Assembly: GCA_035048485.1 (NCBI GenBank)
Contig: CM068590.1
Coordinates: forward strand, 9,847,329 to 9,911,328
Direction of reading: 5' to 3'
DNA: 64,000 bases
Origin: Pteria penguin
Lineage: Eukaryota; Mollusca; Bivalvia; Pterioida; Pteriidae
The notes beneath the pieces were generated by a model. The model did not search any database. It worked only from the letters and a program-made list of their open reading frames with translations, and was not told the DNA's origin. Of this stretch, positions 31,801 through 43,357 are shown piece by piece (within the stretch, counting starts at the first letter, position 1; each line of letters starts with the position of its first letter). The position numbers and the translations under genes were made by a program.

Positions 31801-34800
31801 TCGTTGAATGTTTTACATGTATAGAAAAATAACAACTGAAAATGTGGAAAAAAAAGAATGTGGAAAATCTAGAAAACCATATAATCCTGAAAACCATACA
31901 TAAAAATTTCTTATGCAGCACCGAGTTTAGTGATGTGGTGCAGAGTTTAGTGATGTGGTGCAGAGTTTATAGTGATGTGGTGCAGAGTTTATGGTGATGT
32001 GGTGCAGAGTTTGGTGATGTGGTGCAGAGTTTATAGTGATGTGGTGCAGAGTTTATAGTGATGTGGTGCAGAGTTTAGTGATGTGGTGCAGAGTTTATAG
32101 TGATGTGGTTTAGAGTTAAGTGAGGTGGTGCAGAGTTAAGTAATGTGGTGCAGAGTTTATAGTGATGTGGTACAGAGTTTTGTGAAGTGGTGCAGAGTTT
32201 ATAGTGATGTGGTGCAGAGTTTAGTGATGTGGTGCAGAGTTTAGTGAGGTGGTGCAGAGTTTAGTGAGGTGGTGCAGAGTTTATAGTGATGTGGCAGTGC
32301 CTGAGAAACAAAACTTCAATGTTATTTAGCCTAAAACACCATAAATTTATATAAATGCCTCCTGAATACTGTACTCTACATTAAAACATTATTGTCAAAG
32401 AATCTGGAGTGAGTGACTTACGTTATATATTTTGATTTTGATCCTCCGACAAACAACGTAGGTCCTAGATATCTGGTCGTACTCCTGTCAAAATCTGGGA
32501 AACCAGCAAGTGTATGGAAGCTATTGAATAGGTTATCTAGATGAAACCGCCATTGCAATCGATTATCTGTCCGTATCAGATTGGATGCTAGGAATTCCCG
32601 TATATCTTTATTCTATAAAAAACAGAAATTCACTAATAAAAAAAATATTTGATACACATGTATCAGTATCATCATCAAATTATTCAAAAATAAATTATTT
32701 CTGTTTAATCTATGTTTATTATTGAAGCTCTGTGATCTTGACTTATGACTTCTTGACTTCAAAGTCAACATTTCTAAATATACATTAACATGTGGATTGA
32801 ATCAGGTCTAGTGTTTGTCTTATTACTGATTTACACAATGCCAAGATTGAATCATGTCTCATATTTGTCACACACATATTACTGATTTACTCTGACTAAG
32901 ATTGTTGAATTTAATTAGGAGTGGCACCTGCATGGTGCATTGCTTTGTATTTTGTGTCTTTTGCTATGGACCAACAAGAAGCAATGAAGGATCTTTCATG
33001 TGCCATTGTATACCATGATGCATTGCCTCAGTGTATTCTGTAACATCTGAAGGGCAGATACAAAGGCAGAAGATTATATATATACTTAGACAAAATCTGA
33101 GCTGACTGTCAGAATGGAACACTTTTTCTAAAACCAGTGAGACCAAAGTCTACTGAACTTGTTTTAATAAGAATAATAATGTAATAATTTCAAAAATGTT
33201 TATTATCTTAATATTGTTTAGTATAGCATTTGATTTTTTTGTCCTACCACAGCATCTGTGATAGTGAGAAAAATTCTGTGAAACTCTATTACCAATTATT
33301 TGTTAAAAGTCAAAGGTTACTCATTAATTTAAATTTTTGAAATAAGTAGAAAAATTTTGTCACTGAGTAAATGTAATACAATATCAAAGCCATATCTCTT
33401 ATATGCAGAAAACTCCAGGGGTAAAAAACTGATATGCAGAAATTACACGGTTTTATAGGTATATAGAAAATTCCTGGGGGTAAAAAACTTCAACATGTGA
33501 TCAGTGTCATATAATGTGACTTCAAAGAACAGTTCACAATTAAAATCTACTGAAAATTTACACTATGGAATCTACATTCATGTTTCTACTACCAAACTCA
33601 AATCTGTGGTCCATCAAAGTATTAACATAGTACTTGAAGTCAGAAGTTGATCAATTAATCAAGACAATTAGGTAGTGCCTAATGATCAATGATTTCAAAA
33701 ATTTCAATGAGAAGTCTGTAAATTCAGAATGCTTATATCATACACCGCTGACTGTGACCAAGTTTAATGTGCTCTTGTGAACATGTGATACACCGACAGA
33801 GACATCCGAAAGACATACTTAACCCAGTCTTCTTGTTGAAAATGTGGCATGAGTACTTTACTTCTTACTATTGTTTTATTTTTTTTTTTTCATTTTTGTT
33901 TTTCATCAGACCAAACTTAATGTACATATGTAGAGGGTACACTGCTGCCAAGAAGTAACAAAGAGAGAGATACTCATAAATCACTAAGTGACATAAGCTT
34001 GTTTGAAAAAAAATATCAATCGTATTACATGTAGATTGTTTGGCCAAACAAAAAGAAATGTGAAATAAATAATGAAATTCAATGCATGTATCTGCATCCA
34101 TACAGCTGTGATGTACCCATAAATATTATGACTTCAGAGAAAATTACTGACCACTAAACATGGTATGATTGGATATAAAAGCAAACATTTTCAGATAAAT
34201 AACGGTGTAATGTAAGTCAGATCTGAAACCAATGATGCAATATCAAAGTTATCTCATACACTATGGAGATTGCGGATTGTCCAATTCTCCACGTATCGCA
34301 GTTGACTATTTTGACACGGATGATCACTAGAAATCAACGCACACTACTTTACCACTGTGATAATTGCAACATTGCTGTTGATTGGGGCTATACATCGTAT
34401 TACTATTAAACGTACATTTAAGCATCTTAAAATCTTGTCTAATAATCGAGGTGTAACACGAGCGGTTTTGCTTGAGGTCTATTTGTTTTGTGCCATTTTT
34501 TCCAGATTAAATGCATCATTAATTATCTAAGTGTGAGAGTCTGATAGATAAGTATGAGAAAAATATAGATGAGATTACATGTATCTAAATATAGCGGTGA
34601 ATGTTCGTAATGACATTTATGTTATGTTTCTTCCAAAAAAATGTTTGAAATTACCTAACAATTAAACGTGTTGCATATTAGAAAGGAATTCTGACTGTAG
34701 TCGAAAGCCTAAACTAAAATCTGGAAGCTTCACCAAATATATGAATTAGTCTTGACTTTGATTTTACGCCAGTCAAAGAAATTATCCAAGCCATTCTCTA

Positions 34801-37800
34801 AATTCTCTCTAAAATCTGGAAGCTTCACAAAATATATAAATTAGTCTTGACTTTGATTTGACGCCAATCAAAGAAATTATCCAAGCCATTCTCTAAATTC
34901 TCTTGCTATTTCACTATTGCAAGAAGCAATCTGATTAAAAGCATATCTCTTTATTCTGTATTTACTACATACATGTATATGCAGAATAGACAGAAAACTT
35001 TTAATCAGATTCTGGTCAAAATGAACTTGAACTTTTGTCTAACAAAATCGTCAAAGGTTAGTTTTTCTGTTCGCTTTATTGTTATTTTACAGGGACAAAA
35101 ATTAACTGAAAGGAGTTGCATGTGGCTCGATTCCAAGGTGGGGATATCACATCCTCGACACCAGCGGACGTCCATGTAGGTGCAGATGTGATATATGTCT
35201 CTGTGGTGTGACGTTATATGCGGCATGCTTTGTAGGTTAGGTAAAGGCACCGTACGGTCTAAATTTACTATACATGTATCACATCTGCACCTACATGGAC
35301 GTCTGCTGGTGTCGAGGATACGATATCCTAACTTCGGAAGTGAGCCACAGACAACTAATTTCAGATAATAACTTCACTTCCAGTATCTGCTAAGCATGAC
35401 GTAATATATGTACGTCATTGGAACAACCTTTTTGGGTTTGTCTCTGGGGCGTGACGTTATATGCGGCATGCTTTGTAGGCTAGGTGAAATTCCTCAGATA
35501 TACAGTTTGTAAACTTAATACCTAAATTTAACTCCAATTACTTTAAACATTAAAAATTTTCTCTTTCATTTTCCAAACTACATGTATACTTAATCACATC
35601 ATTTTCATTCTTTGACACCTCTGAATCTTTATCTTCTTGCTCTTCCCTAGTCTCTTCCTACATGTATCCTTGTCCCCATCTCTCTCTCTCTCCCGGTTAC
35701 TTCTCTCTGTCTGCTCTTTTCTATATCTTGCATGTCATACTCAAATATCTCCTGGACATCTTCCCCTTCACTCTGTTTCTCATTACTGTCAATTCTTTTG
35801 TGCCCCTCTCCCCACTTTTTCAGAAATCAAATACATTCAATTATCTTATTATAATTGTAAGTAATTGTAAATACTCAGATGGAAACTCCCAAATACAATA
35901 ATTCTTAGGTGTGAAAAAGTTTGATGCAAGATCTCCCGCGTCCGTGTACTAGTTTTAGTGTGGGTCTTTCGCGGCTTAAAACATTCGACAAACAGAGATA
36001 ATGCAAGCACCCGAAGAACATTGATATCAACAAAAAAAGGGCTCAAATGACTCAAAATATGATTGTACTATTGGTGAAATGTTTACTAACATTGACGAAT
36101 TTTTAGTCGCCACTCGGGCAATCAAGTAGGAGGATTTCAGGGGCTCGGAAGCAAAAGTGGTCGTCTTGGGCGACCAGGAATCTATTAATATTAGTCCCTG
36201 TTTTATGATACTTGCCTTTATTCCCTTTTTGACTTTTACGTAAGATTGCATAAAGCTCATAAGAAATATCACCTGAGGCAATAATTAGTGTAGGACATTT
36301 AAAGTGAATACGGTTTACATATTCTTATATAGTTGGGTCACAATGCTGTGATGATTTGGTGCAATCGTTGTGGTGATTTCGCGTTAATGATAGGTCAGCT
36401 AAAGTGCAAAGGGCAGCCAAGACTTAAACAAGAGGCCCAAGTGGGCCTATATCGCTCACCTGAGTACCTATATTATCAGTCATGCATGAAGGAAGAATTC
36501 ATTTATTTTTGCATTAATGTGACTAAGTCAACACAGATGTTGAAAATATGTCAAATTTTATTTCAGGCTAGAATAAAAAAACAACACTTTTTTGCACATC
36601 CATTCAAGTGATTTTGATATTAAGCATTTCCTTTGTCTCTGCAAGAAGTCATTCAGGGCAACAAGTTAGTCATTTTCTTTAGGTGGGGCCTTTTGTTGAC
36701 TGATTTCAAGTCTGGGTCATGAACAACAATTGTTTCAAATATTGTCCAGATCTAACTTAAAATTGCCTAATTTCATATGTTGAGTGTTGAGAAACATCTA
36801 AAAACTTATTTAGATGTGTAAAGAAATGAAAAAAAAATTTTGACCACAGCTGGATTTGAACCGCTACTCTCCATATTTCAATTACCAAGTGGTATATGTA
36901 CTATTGTGAGAACTGCTTTTTAGACATGGTGGCATTATCTGTTAACCAATTTGGATGAAATTTACCAAATTGATAGAGGACTTTTAGTACTTCATGTATT
37001 CCATGTTTCATTAAAATCTTTCATGTGGTATAACAGCAGAAGTGAAAAATGTGAATGAATTGTTCCTATACACCCTCATTTGGAAGTCTTAAAAAATTCA
37101 TAGAAAATCCAAAAATTGAGATATTGACAAAATTCTTTCAAAGTAACAATCCTTACCATAATTATGATCACAATAGTCCATAAGAAATCATCATTATCAA
37201 TTTACTGGGAAATATGACACTTTTTTCTGCATTGAATCACCAAGTCCAAAGAAATGTCGAAAAAAATTCTAAAATTTGATTTTGGAAGGGAACCAAAATG
37301 ACAATACCTCTTCACTCATCCCTCTAGATCATTTCTATGCATTCTGTTTGTCTCTGTATACAGCCCGTATGAAAAAGAATATTGTTAAACGAGGGAACTC
37401 TTTTGTGACCTACTCTTGACTATGGTGGCGCCACCTGTAAAGAGGTCTGGACGAAAACAACAGAATTTGAAGAGGATCATAAGTGACTTATTTCTACCAA
37501 GATTTATTAAAATCCTTCAAACAGTTTTGTAGAAAAAGTTGAAAATGTGAAAAATGGCCAAACCCCCCCACCCCCCCCCCCTTTTTTTTTGGAAGTCTTA
37601 AACGTAAAATTCCTAATTTCATATTTTGAGTGTTGAGAAACATCTAAAAACTTATTTAGATGTGTAAAAAAAAAAAAAAAATTTTTTGACCACAGCTGGA
37701 TTTGAACCGCTACTCTCCATATTTCAATTACCAAGTGGTATATGTACCATTGTGAGACCTACTTTTAGACATGGTGGCATTATCTGTTAACCAATTTGGA

Positions 37801-40800
37801 TGATCCGCACAAAAAACAAAACCTTTGAAAAGGACTATGAGTACTTGCATCCTACCCAGTTTTATCACAATCCTTCAAGTTGTTCTGTAGATCAAGTTGA
37901 AGATATGAAAAATTGTCCCCCCCCCCCCCTTTTCTTGGAAGTCTTAAAAAATTCATAAAAAATTCAAAAATCGAGATATTGAAAAAATTCCTTCACACCA
38001 GCATTCCTTACCATAGAAATGATTAAATGAAACCAAATGAATGCATCAATGTTTACTAAAAGAAAATAATAACTCTTTAATGCATTAAAATAACAAAGTC
38101 CAAAATAAAAATGAAAAAACGTCAAAAATTTGATTTCGGAATGGAACCAAAAATATCAACACTTCTTCCCATATGCCTCTATCTCATTCCTATGCAGTCG
38201 GTTTGTCGCTGTATGCACCCAATCTGAATAAGAAGTTTGTCAAAGGAGGGTACCCTCTGTGACCTACTTTTGTCTGTGGTGGTGCCACCTGTTCATGGAT
38301 CCTGACAAAGATCACCACATTTGTCGGGGACCTTGAGTATTTGATGCATGCCAAGTTTCATTGAATTCCAGCAAGTGGTTCCGAAGAAAAAGTTCAAACT
38401 GTGAAATGTTTACACCAATTATCCCACCCCCCCTTTTTCTTGAAAGTCTTAAAAAATTCATAAAAAATCCAAAACATAAAATATTAAAAAGTTTTCTTCG
38501 CAGTAGTATTTCTTACCATCAAAATGATCAAATTAAACCAAATTAATGCATCAATGTTTACTAAAAGAAAAAAATACCTCTTTTCTGCATTAAAATTACC
38601 AAGTACAAAAAAACGTCAAAAAAACGTCAAAAATTTGATTTCGGAATGGAACCAAAAATAACAACACTTCTTCACACATCCCTCTAGATCATTCCTATGC
38701 ATTTGGTTTGTCTCTGTATGCCCCCGGTCTGAAGAAGAAGTTTGTCAAAGGAGGGTACCCTCTTTGACCTACTTTTGCCTGTGGTGGCGCCACCTGTTGA
38801 TGAATCTGGACGAAAAACAACAACACTTGTAGGGGACCATGAGTACTACATGCTTATCAAGTTTCATGAAATTCTGTTCAGTGGTTCTGGAGAAGAAGTC
38901 GAAAATGTGAAAAGTTAACGACGGACGACGGACGGACGACGGACGACGGACGGTGATTGATCACAATAGCTCACTTGAGCCTTTGGCTCAGGTGAGCTAA
39001 AAACATCACCGCGATGATGCGAGACCTGGACAATAGCTGTTCCCTGTAGTGTATGCTAAATACTAAGTTGGTTATTCCTTTCAGTTCTAAAATTTTGAAT
39101 CAACCAGAAACCTAATCAAAATGTTGACAGACCGGACAGACAGACATACAGGACAGAAAATGAGACATTATCAATCTATAGCCTGAAATTGCTATGCAAT
39201 CCAGCTAATAAAATGCAGGTTTACATACATGTTAACCTGAAAAAAAAAAGCCGAAAATATGGTTATGACCCCATTTTGATACTCTGATATAATAAATGAG
39301 TGTAAAAACCCCTATTGGCGATTCCTGGCTCTATATATATCTTACCGGCTCTACATCTTTTAGTGAATCTTTTGCAATCTGTCGAGCCTCTGACAATGGT
39401 GTATTCATCCTTGAAAATCTTGATGATATTCCGAGCAACTTAGTTAGCAATGGAGGAAGAGACGAGGTACCAGGACTTTGGGTGGGAGCGACATCAACTA
39501 CCACCAACCCACTTACACGTTCTGGCTAAAAATAACAAAGATAGTCTTAAAACAGGCTTTACCACACTGGACATAGGAAAAACAGTGTATAAGCATTACA
39601 CAAACTTAAAATCAGAGCTTTACTGAAGTTGTTTCTGACAAAAAGCTCTCTGACCGATACATGTATTTGATTATTGTTTTACGTCACTCCAAGATTATTT
39701 CATGTACATGGTTACAGCACATGATAGCATTGCACATAAATTCACACCTTTAAAATATACCCATGGAAGCAGTGAGGAATCCTTTACAATGTAACCATGG
39801 AAGCAGTGAGGAATCCTTTACAATGTAACCATGGAAGCAGTGAGGAATCCTTTACAATGTAACCATGGAAGCAGTGAGGAATCCTTTACATGCCAAGCCT
39901 ATCATGACACAGGACCTTAGTTTTTACTCTATCGTCTGAAAAACACGATAGTGGTGTGCCCATGGTGAGAGTTAAACCCAGGACCTCTCAGTCATGAGCC
40001 AAGCACTTCATTCACTAAGCCCTGGCTCCTTGGAAGCAGGAAATTCCTTGTACACCAGTACATGGTATTTATGATAAATATAGAACATATATACATAATA
40101 ATTTTCTGCACCAGATGTGCATTTCGACAACTTATGTCTCTTCAGTGATGACCATTCTGTAGTTTACGGTGTTAAATGTGTTAGATTTATTCTGGAAACT
40201 GTAAGCTGGTGTTATCAAAATCACACAGAGAAAACAAAAATAATACTTTGATGAATTGGAGCAATCTTTAAAACACAGAGTTATTTTGTTTGATATAAAA
40301 TGTATCAACATTACACTACTTTGAGACTTCAACAACATTCCATGCATCTCACCATGATATATTCTTTCATGTAGACTGTGAGACCGACTTGTTGGTAGGA
40401 AATGTTTCAAAATTTACCCATTAAGGTATTCAATCCATAATAAGCACTAATTAGTAGTAATAGATATTATCTTTTATCATTGAGATCTATTTATTATTTT
40501 ACAGCATCTTACTGAAAGGATTTAAAATAAAAATTTCATTCAAATAGCCATTATGTAAGTTTTGTATTGAACTGTATGGCAATTACCTAGGTTGTGCTTA
40601 CTTTTTCACAAAAGACCAAATTTAGAAAAACTCGTGATGAAATTCTAATTTATCAAGTTTTGTAAACAAAAGTAAAGTTCACTGAACAGAATTTCTGCAC
40701 TTCAAGTTTTTCATATTTTTGACAAGAAAAGAAGATTCTTTTAAGGGCATTTGTATTACACAATCCAAAATTTTACACTCACTAACATCAATACCATCAG

Positions 40801-43309
40801 AGACGCAATGTTGATGTTTCTATAACAACCAACAATAGTACACAGTATCGGTATTTATGTCTGATCTTGTCATTTGAGGCTTATTATGGATTGAATATCT
40901 TAAAAGTTTAAGCTTCATTGTGTAAGAACAGTGAGTTTGGCAACCCAAACATCAGTCTAGCAGCTATATCTTTACCAGGAAACATGCTGTAGAAAATTCA
41001 CTTAGTGTAATACCACAATGGGTTAAAGAGTGTAACTCATTCCATTTCAAAACATTTAAAGATTGCTAAATAGACTTTTACCAAATAAACCAACAAATAT
41101 CAGTATTGTGAATTTCCTAAGCCTGATATATCCTTAGAGGCATGCCTCCTCTATGGTTACATGAGAAAAGGCGGTAATTATACTGATTTTATCACATATG
41201 CTTCATTGTGGTAGGCATGCCTTTCCTATGTTTACCTGAGTAATCGCAGTCACTATTCTGACTTTACCACCTATAATTAACCCTGATAAGCATGCCTTTC
41301 CTAGTAAAGGCAGTCATCATTCTGACTTTTACACCTATAATTAACACTGATAAGCATTGCCTTTCCTATGTTTATCTGAGTGAAGGCAGTCACCATCTTG
41401 ACTTTACCACCTATAATTAATGCTGATAAGCATGTCTTTCCTATGTTTACCTGAGTAAAGGCAGTCACCATGCTGACTTTACCACCTATAATTAACCCTG
41501 ATAAGCATGCCTTTCCTAGTAAATGCAGTCATCATTCTGACTTTTACACCTATAATTAACACTGATAAGCATGTTCTTCCCATGTTTACCTGAGTAAAGG
41601 CAGTCATCATTCTGACTTTACCACCTATAATTAACCCTGCTAAGCATGCCTTTCCTATGTTTACCTTAGTAAAGGCAGTTACCATGCTGACTTTACCACC
41701 CATGCTATGACCTAGGAGGCATGCCTGCTCTATGTTTTCTTCATCCATCAATCTCAATATGTCCTCGGACATATGGAAGTAATCCATGTCCTCAGAAGAT
41801 GGGCTGTCACCATGGTTACGAGCATCTACAGCTATGACCTAAAATTTACTACATTTTTTTACAGCAAGAAATGAGGTAAAGTATAACGTGTTATTACTAC
41901 AATATTATAAAACAGTGAGATTTCATTGTAAGATATAAGCATCATGAAATTAAAGTTACATGCTTGGTTGAACTATTATAAGAGTTACTTCTCAACAACA
42001 AAAGACCAGCTGCTAAGAGTCCAATTTAAGACATCTAAAGTATTATGAAATAAAATGTAAATATAGGGATGGGCTATTCATGTTTTTGTTTCTGTTTTGT
42101 TTTATAATGCCATGGCATGGGGACTCAGTTTACTTGCCAACACATGCCATGGCATGGGGACACAGTTTACATGCCAACACATGCCATGGCATGGGGACTC
42201 AGTTTATATGCCTACACATGCCAAGGCATGGGGACTCAGTTTATATGCCAACACATGCCATGGCATGGGGACTGAGTTTACATGCCAATACATGCCATGG
42301 CATGGGGACTCAGTTTACATGCCAATACATGCCATGGCATAGGGACTCAGTTTACATGCCAACACATGTAGAGTGTTCAAAAAAATACATGTGTCACCTA
42401 TCACTAAACAAATAGAAAATCAGATGTGATCCGTATATGTGGCTTTGCTTCTTCACAGGCAATACAAAAATACTATTCATGAAATTGCTCTCAAATGACA
42501 ATGAATAACTGCATTATCATAAATCCTAAACTAAGACCAAAAAGAATAATTCCTGCTGTTTTTGCTCATGAGTTAATTAAAGATATTGGTTAGGTAATTA
42601 GGCTGCTTTGTTTGACTATCATTGTACCATTTCAGTTATTCAATAACTAGAATACCATTTAAAAATTCAAAATCAAATAAAGTTTTCACATACTTGTATG
42701 GTAAAATGACTTATAATAAAATTCTACTTTCATATTTATTCACTTACTTCTTTTTCAAAAAATGTAAGCGTTAAACAATATGAATTATGAAAATGCCAAA
42801 AACAAAACAAGCTGTGTTTGTGAAACACAAATGGCACCAAAGTCCAAAAAGTTATTTTTAGTGTGAAGGTCATTGTCAAAGTCAACAGGTCATCAACCGG
42901 TGTCAATTGAAAGGGCTTTATTAGTTGAGTACGTATGTGAAATATGAAGTCCCTATCCCTCTCGGTTCAAAAGTTATGGCCAAAGTTAAAGTTGACAACA
43001 GACAAACAAAAAGACAGACTGGACAACAATAAGCACCCCATCTATCGATCCGGGGCATAAAAATTTGATTGGCAGTTAGAATATAGGGTGGGTAAGTTTA
43101 GTTGTCTATTATGCATTCAGTCAAAAACTATGACATGCAAAACACAAACCTTTCTACCGGATTTGCTGAAGACTTTACTGAGGCTGTTCCAGTTGGCTTT
43201 AGATCCCAGAAGTCCATGACTAATGATGAGAGGAGGTCCAGGACTCACTCTGTCTGTTTCTTGATATGTCCGCCTTCCTAGTTCCACCGCATATTTATTA
43301 GAATATGTT
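28643..43309 (-). CDS. Abhd11: ABHD11-like alpha/beta hydrolase (5' exon not found)
   Basis: Five exons (43309-43150, 41838-41665, 39525-39346, 32612-32422, 28805-28643) join in phase into 288 codons plus TAG. The order matches vertebrate ABHD11: HGLLGSK oxyanion-loop motif, VDARNHGDS, nucleophile elbow GHSMGG, Asp in VVVDVAP exactly 24 residues after the Ser (as in the related bacterial YbfF), FVGGS, and AGHWVHSENP with the catalytic His. ABHD11 is a mitochondrial matrix serine hydrolase linked to protection of the 2-oxoglutarate dehydrogenase complex. The exon with the start codon and targeting peptide must lie upstream of 43309 and is not visible. Confidence 0.92.
28898..29041. repeat. Near-perfect 60-bp-arm palindrome
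   Basis: The arms 28898-28957 and 28981-29041 differ at about three positions and are separated by 23 bases. The core TATTATATCTCAATAAATTG is shared. It can form a long hairpin and has no coding content. Confidence 0.93.
29385..29530 (+). repeat. tRNA-derived SINE fragment (family B)
   Basis: Box-B-like GGTTTGATTCCCAACGTGGG is followed by GTGTTCTGTCTTTCAGATGA and GACAGTAAAAACTGAGGACC, matching the body of the SINE at 59790-60075 in opposite orientation. Confidence 0.6.
30900..31215 (+). repeat. About 135-bp tandem repeat with GGTCAAGGTC motifs
   Basis: Two full and one partial unit share GTAGGTxAAxCTCxAxGGTC, CATAAGTAATACACATGTGA and ATTATGGCCA. Similar phrases occur at 42806-43063. A dispersed noncoding repeat. 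Confidence 0.55.
31917..32297. repeat. 20-22-bp minisatellite
   Basis: About 18 copies of GTGATGTGGTGCAGAGTTTA, some with an extra TA. It ends about 125 bases from ABHD11 exon 32422-32612. Confidence 0.93.
32422..32612 (-). CDS. Abhd11: ABHD11 exon (FVGGS strand)
   Basis: It follows TTTTTTATAG on the minus strand and ends AC|GTAAGT with a split codon. It encodes NKDIREFLASNLIRTDNRLQ and ends LGPTLFVGGSKSKYI. The LxGPTLFxxGG strand is typical of the family. Confidence 0.92.
32910..33060 (-). repeat. Diverged SINE B fragment
   Basis: The plus strand reads GAAGCAATGAAGGATCTTTC then ATGTGCCA, matching GAAGCAGTGAGGGATCTTTT then ATGTGCCA in the copy at 59790. Flanks are too decayed to place the ends. 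Confidence 0.45.
34255..35090 (+). repeat. 840-bp dispersed repeat, copy 1
   Basis: It matches 55355-56196 in inverted orientation along its length (for example ACATTTAAGCATCTTAAAAT, GTGTAACACGAG, GCAAGAAGCAATCTG). This copy has an internal 94-bp tandem duplication (34717-34810 and 34811-34904) that the other lacks. Confidence 0.8.
35121..35487. repeat. Compact foldback: 75-bp inverted arms plus 50-bp direct repeat
   Basis: Arms at 35121-35195 and 35276-35348 are inverted copies (core CCATGTAGGTGCAGATGTGA). Next to them, GTGACGTTATATGCGGCATG with CTTTGTAGG occurs at about 35208 and again at about 35451 in direct orientation. Probably the remains of a foldback element. Confidence 0.8.
36428..39003 (+). 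repeat. Large inverted repeat, left arm (2.58-kb dispersed repeat)
   Basis: It begins ACAAGAGGCCCAAGTGGGCC and ends GGCTCAGGTGAGCTAAAAA. It is a near-identical inverted copy of 45979-48534. Inside, modules repeat: AGCTGGATTTGAACCGCTAC occurs at about 36848 and 37690, and TTGGAAGTCTTAAAAAATTC-like phrases recur four times. GGACGACGGACGG runs near the right end. No transposase was seen. It is probably a nonautonomous mobile repeat. Confidence 0.9.
39346..39525 (-). CDS. Abhd11: ABHD11 exon (catalytic Asp region)
   Basis: Exactly 60 codons, phase 0 at both ends, between ATTTTTAG and GTAAGA on the minus strand. It encodes PERVSGLVVVDVAPTQSPGT, whose Asp in VDVAP is the expected acid of the triad, then the lid helices LLTKLLGISSRFSRM. 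Confidence 0.92.
39640..40040 (-). repeat. SINE B copy carrying an internal 35-bp minisatellite
   Basis: It reads (plus strand) TTTTACGTCACTCCAAGATT at the tail side and CCAAGCACTTCATTCACTAA with GCCCTGG at the tRNA-head side, as in the copy at 59790. Between them, CCATGGAAGCAGTGAGGAAT with CCTTTACAATGTAA is repeated four times (about 39761-39893) where other copies have one. Confidence 0.75.
41138..41664 (-). repeat. Tandem array derived from the ABHD11 catalytic-serine exon
   Basis: Seven units downstream of exon 41665-41838. Spacings of the shared TGACTTTACCACC are 64, 76, 75, 64, 75 and 75 bases, ending in the exon itself, so a three-unit higher-order period of about 215 is visible. On the minus strand a unit reads IGGKVRMMTAFTQ where the exon reads MGGKVSMVTAFTK, and ends with a donor-like CAG|GTAAAC. 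The catalytic Ser codon is replaced in the copies. Confidence 0.88.
41665..41838 (-). CDS. Abhd11: ABHD11 exon with nucleophile elbow GHSMGG
   Basis: Exactly 58 codons, phase 0 both ends, between AAATTTTAG and AAG|GTAAAC on the minus strand. It encodes VIAVDARNHGDSPSSEDMDY at the start and ACLLGHSMGGKVSMVTAFTK at the end. The frame stays open beyond the donor into the array, but the next true exon joins in phase 0 at 39525. Confidence 0.94.
42110..42368. repeat. 37-bp minisatellite with a 14-bp palindrome per unit
   Basis: Seven copies at 37-bp spacing of CATGGCATGGGGACTCAGTT, TACATGCCAACACATGC. Most junctions form the perfect palindrome CATGCCATGGCATG. Confidence 0.93.
42806..43063 (+). repeat. 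Dispersed repeat ending GATCCGGGGCATAAAA
   Basis: It begins AACAAGCTGTGTTTGTGAAA and contains GAAGGTCATTGTCAAAGTCA and AAAAGTTATGGCCAAAGTT, the vocabulary of the repeat at 30900-31215. It is noncoding. Molluscan introns commonly carry such repeats, to my knowledge. Confidence 0.5.
43150..43309 (-). CDS. Abhd11: ABHD11 exon (HGLLGSK oxyanion loop)
   Basis: It begins after TTTTAACAG with one base of a split codon and ends AGAAAG|GTTTGT. That donor is preferred over the better-looking CCG|GTAGAA because only it joins SKSGRK to VIAVDARNHG in phase, matching the vertebrate GRRVLTVDARNHG. It encodes PPLIISHGLLGSKANWNSLS. Confidence 0.9.
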
Positions 43310-43357
43310 CTGTTAAAATATAATGGTCTAAATAGATAAAATATTGAAAAATTAGGG

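Larger units (their letters stand above)
28806..32421 (-). other. ABHD11 intron 4-5
   Basis: It holds a near-perfect palindrome (28898-29041), a SINE fragment (29385-29530), a tandem segment rich in GGTCAAGGTC (30900-31215) and a 20-22-bp minisatellite (31917-32297). Nothing else was recognised. Confidence 0.6.
32613..39345 (-). other. ABHD11 intron 3-4, 6.7 kb
   Basis: It contains an old SINE B fragment (about 32910-33060), an 840-bp dispersed repeat (34255-35090), a compact inverted/direct repeat cluster (35121-35487), a CT-rich tract near 35660-35700 and the left arm of the large inverted repeat (36428-39003). No host coding was seen. Confidence 0.6.
39526..41664 (-). other. ABHD11 intron 2-3
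   Basis: It contains a SINE B copy with an internal minisatellite (39640-40040) and the exon-derived tandem array (41138-41664). The 1.1 kb between them shows nothing recognisable. Confidence 0.6.
41839..43149 (-). other. ABHD11 intron 1-2
   Basis: It holds a 37-bp palindromic array (42110-42368) and a dispersed repeat (42806-43063). Otherwise nothing recognised. Confidence 0.6.

Noticed and set aside
41479..41664. Coding extension of the ABHD11 serine exon
   Set aside because: The open frame past 41665 is array sequence; the next exon joins in phase 0 at the 41665 donor and matches the family there.
43158..43309. ABHD11 exon ending at the 43158 donor (CCG|GTAGAA)
   Set aside because: That donor breaks the phase with the next exon; the 43150 donor restores the conserved SGRK-VIAVDARNHG junction.
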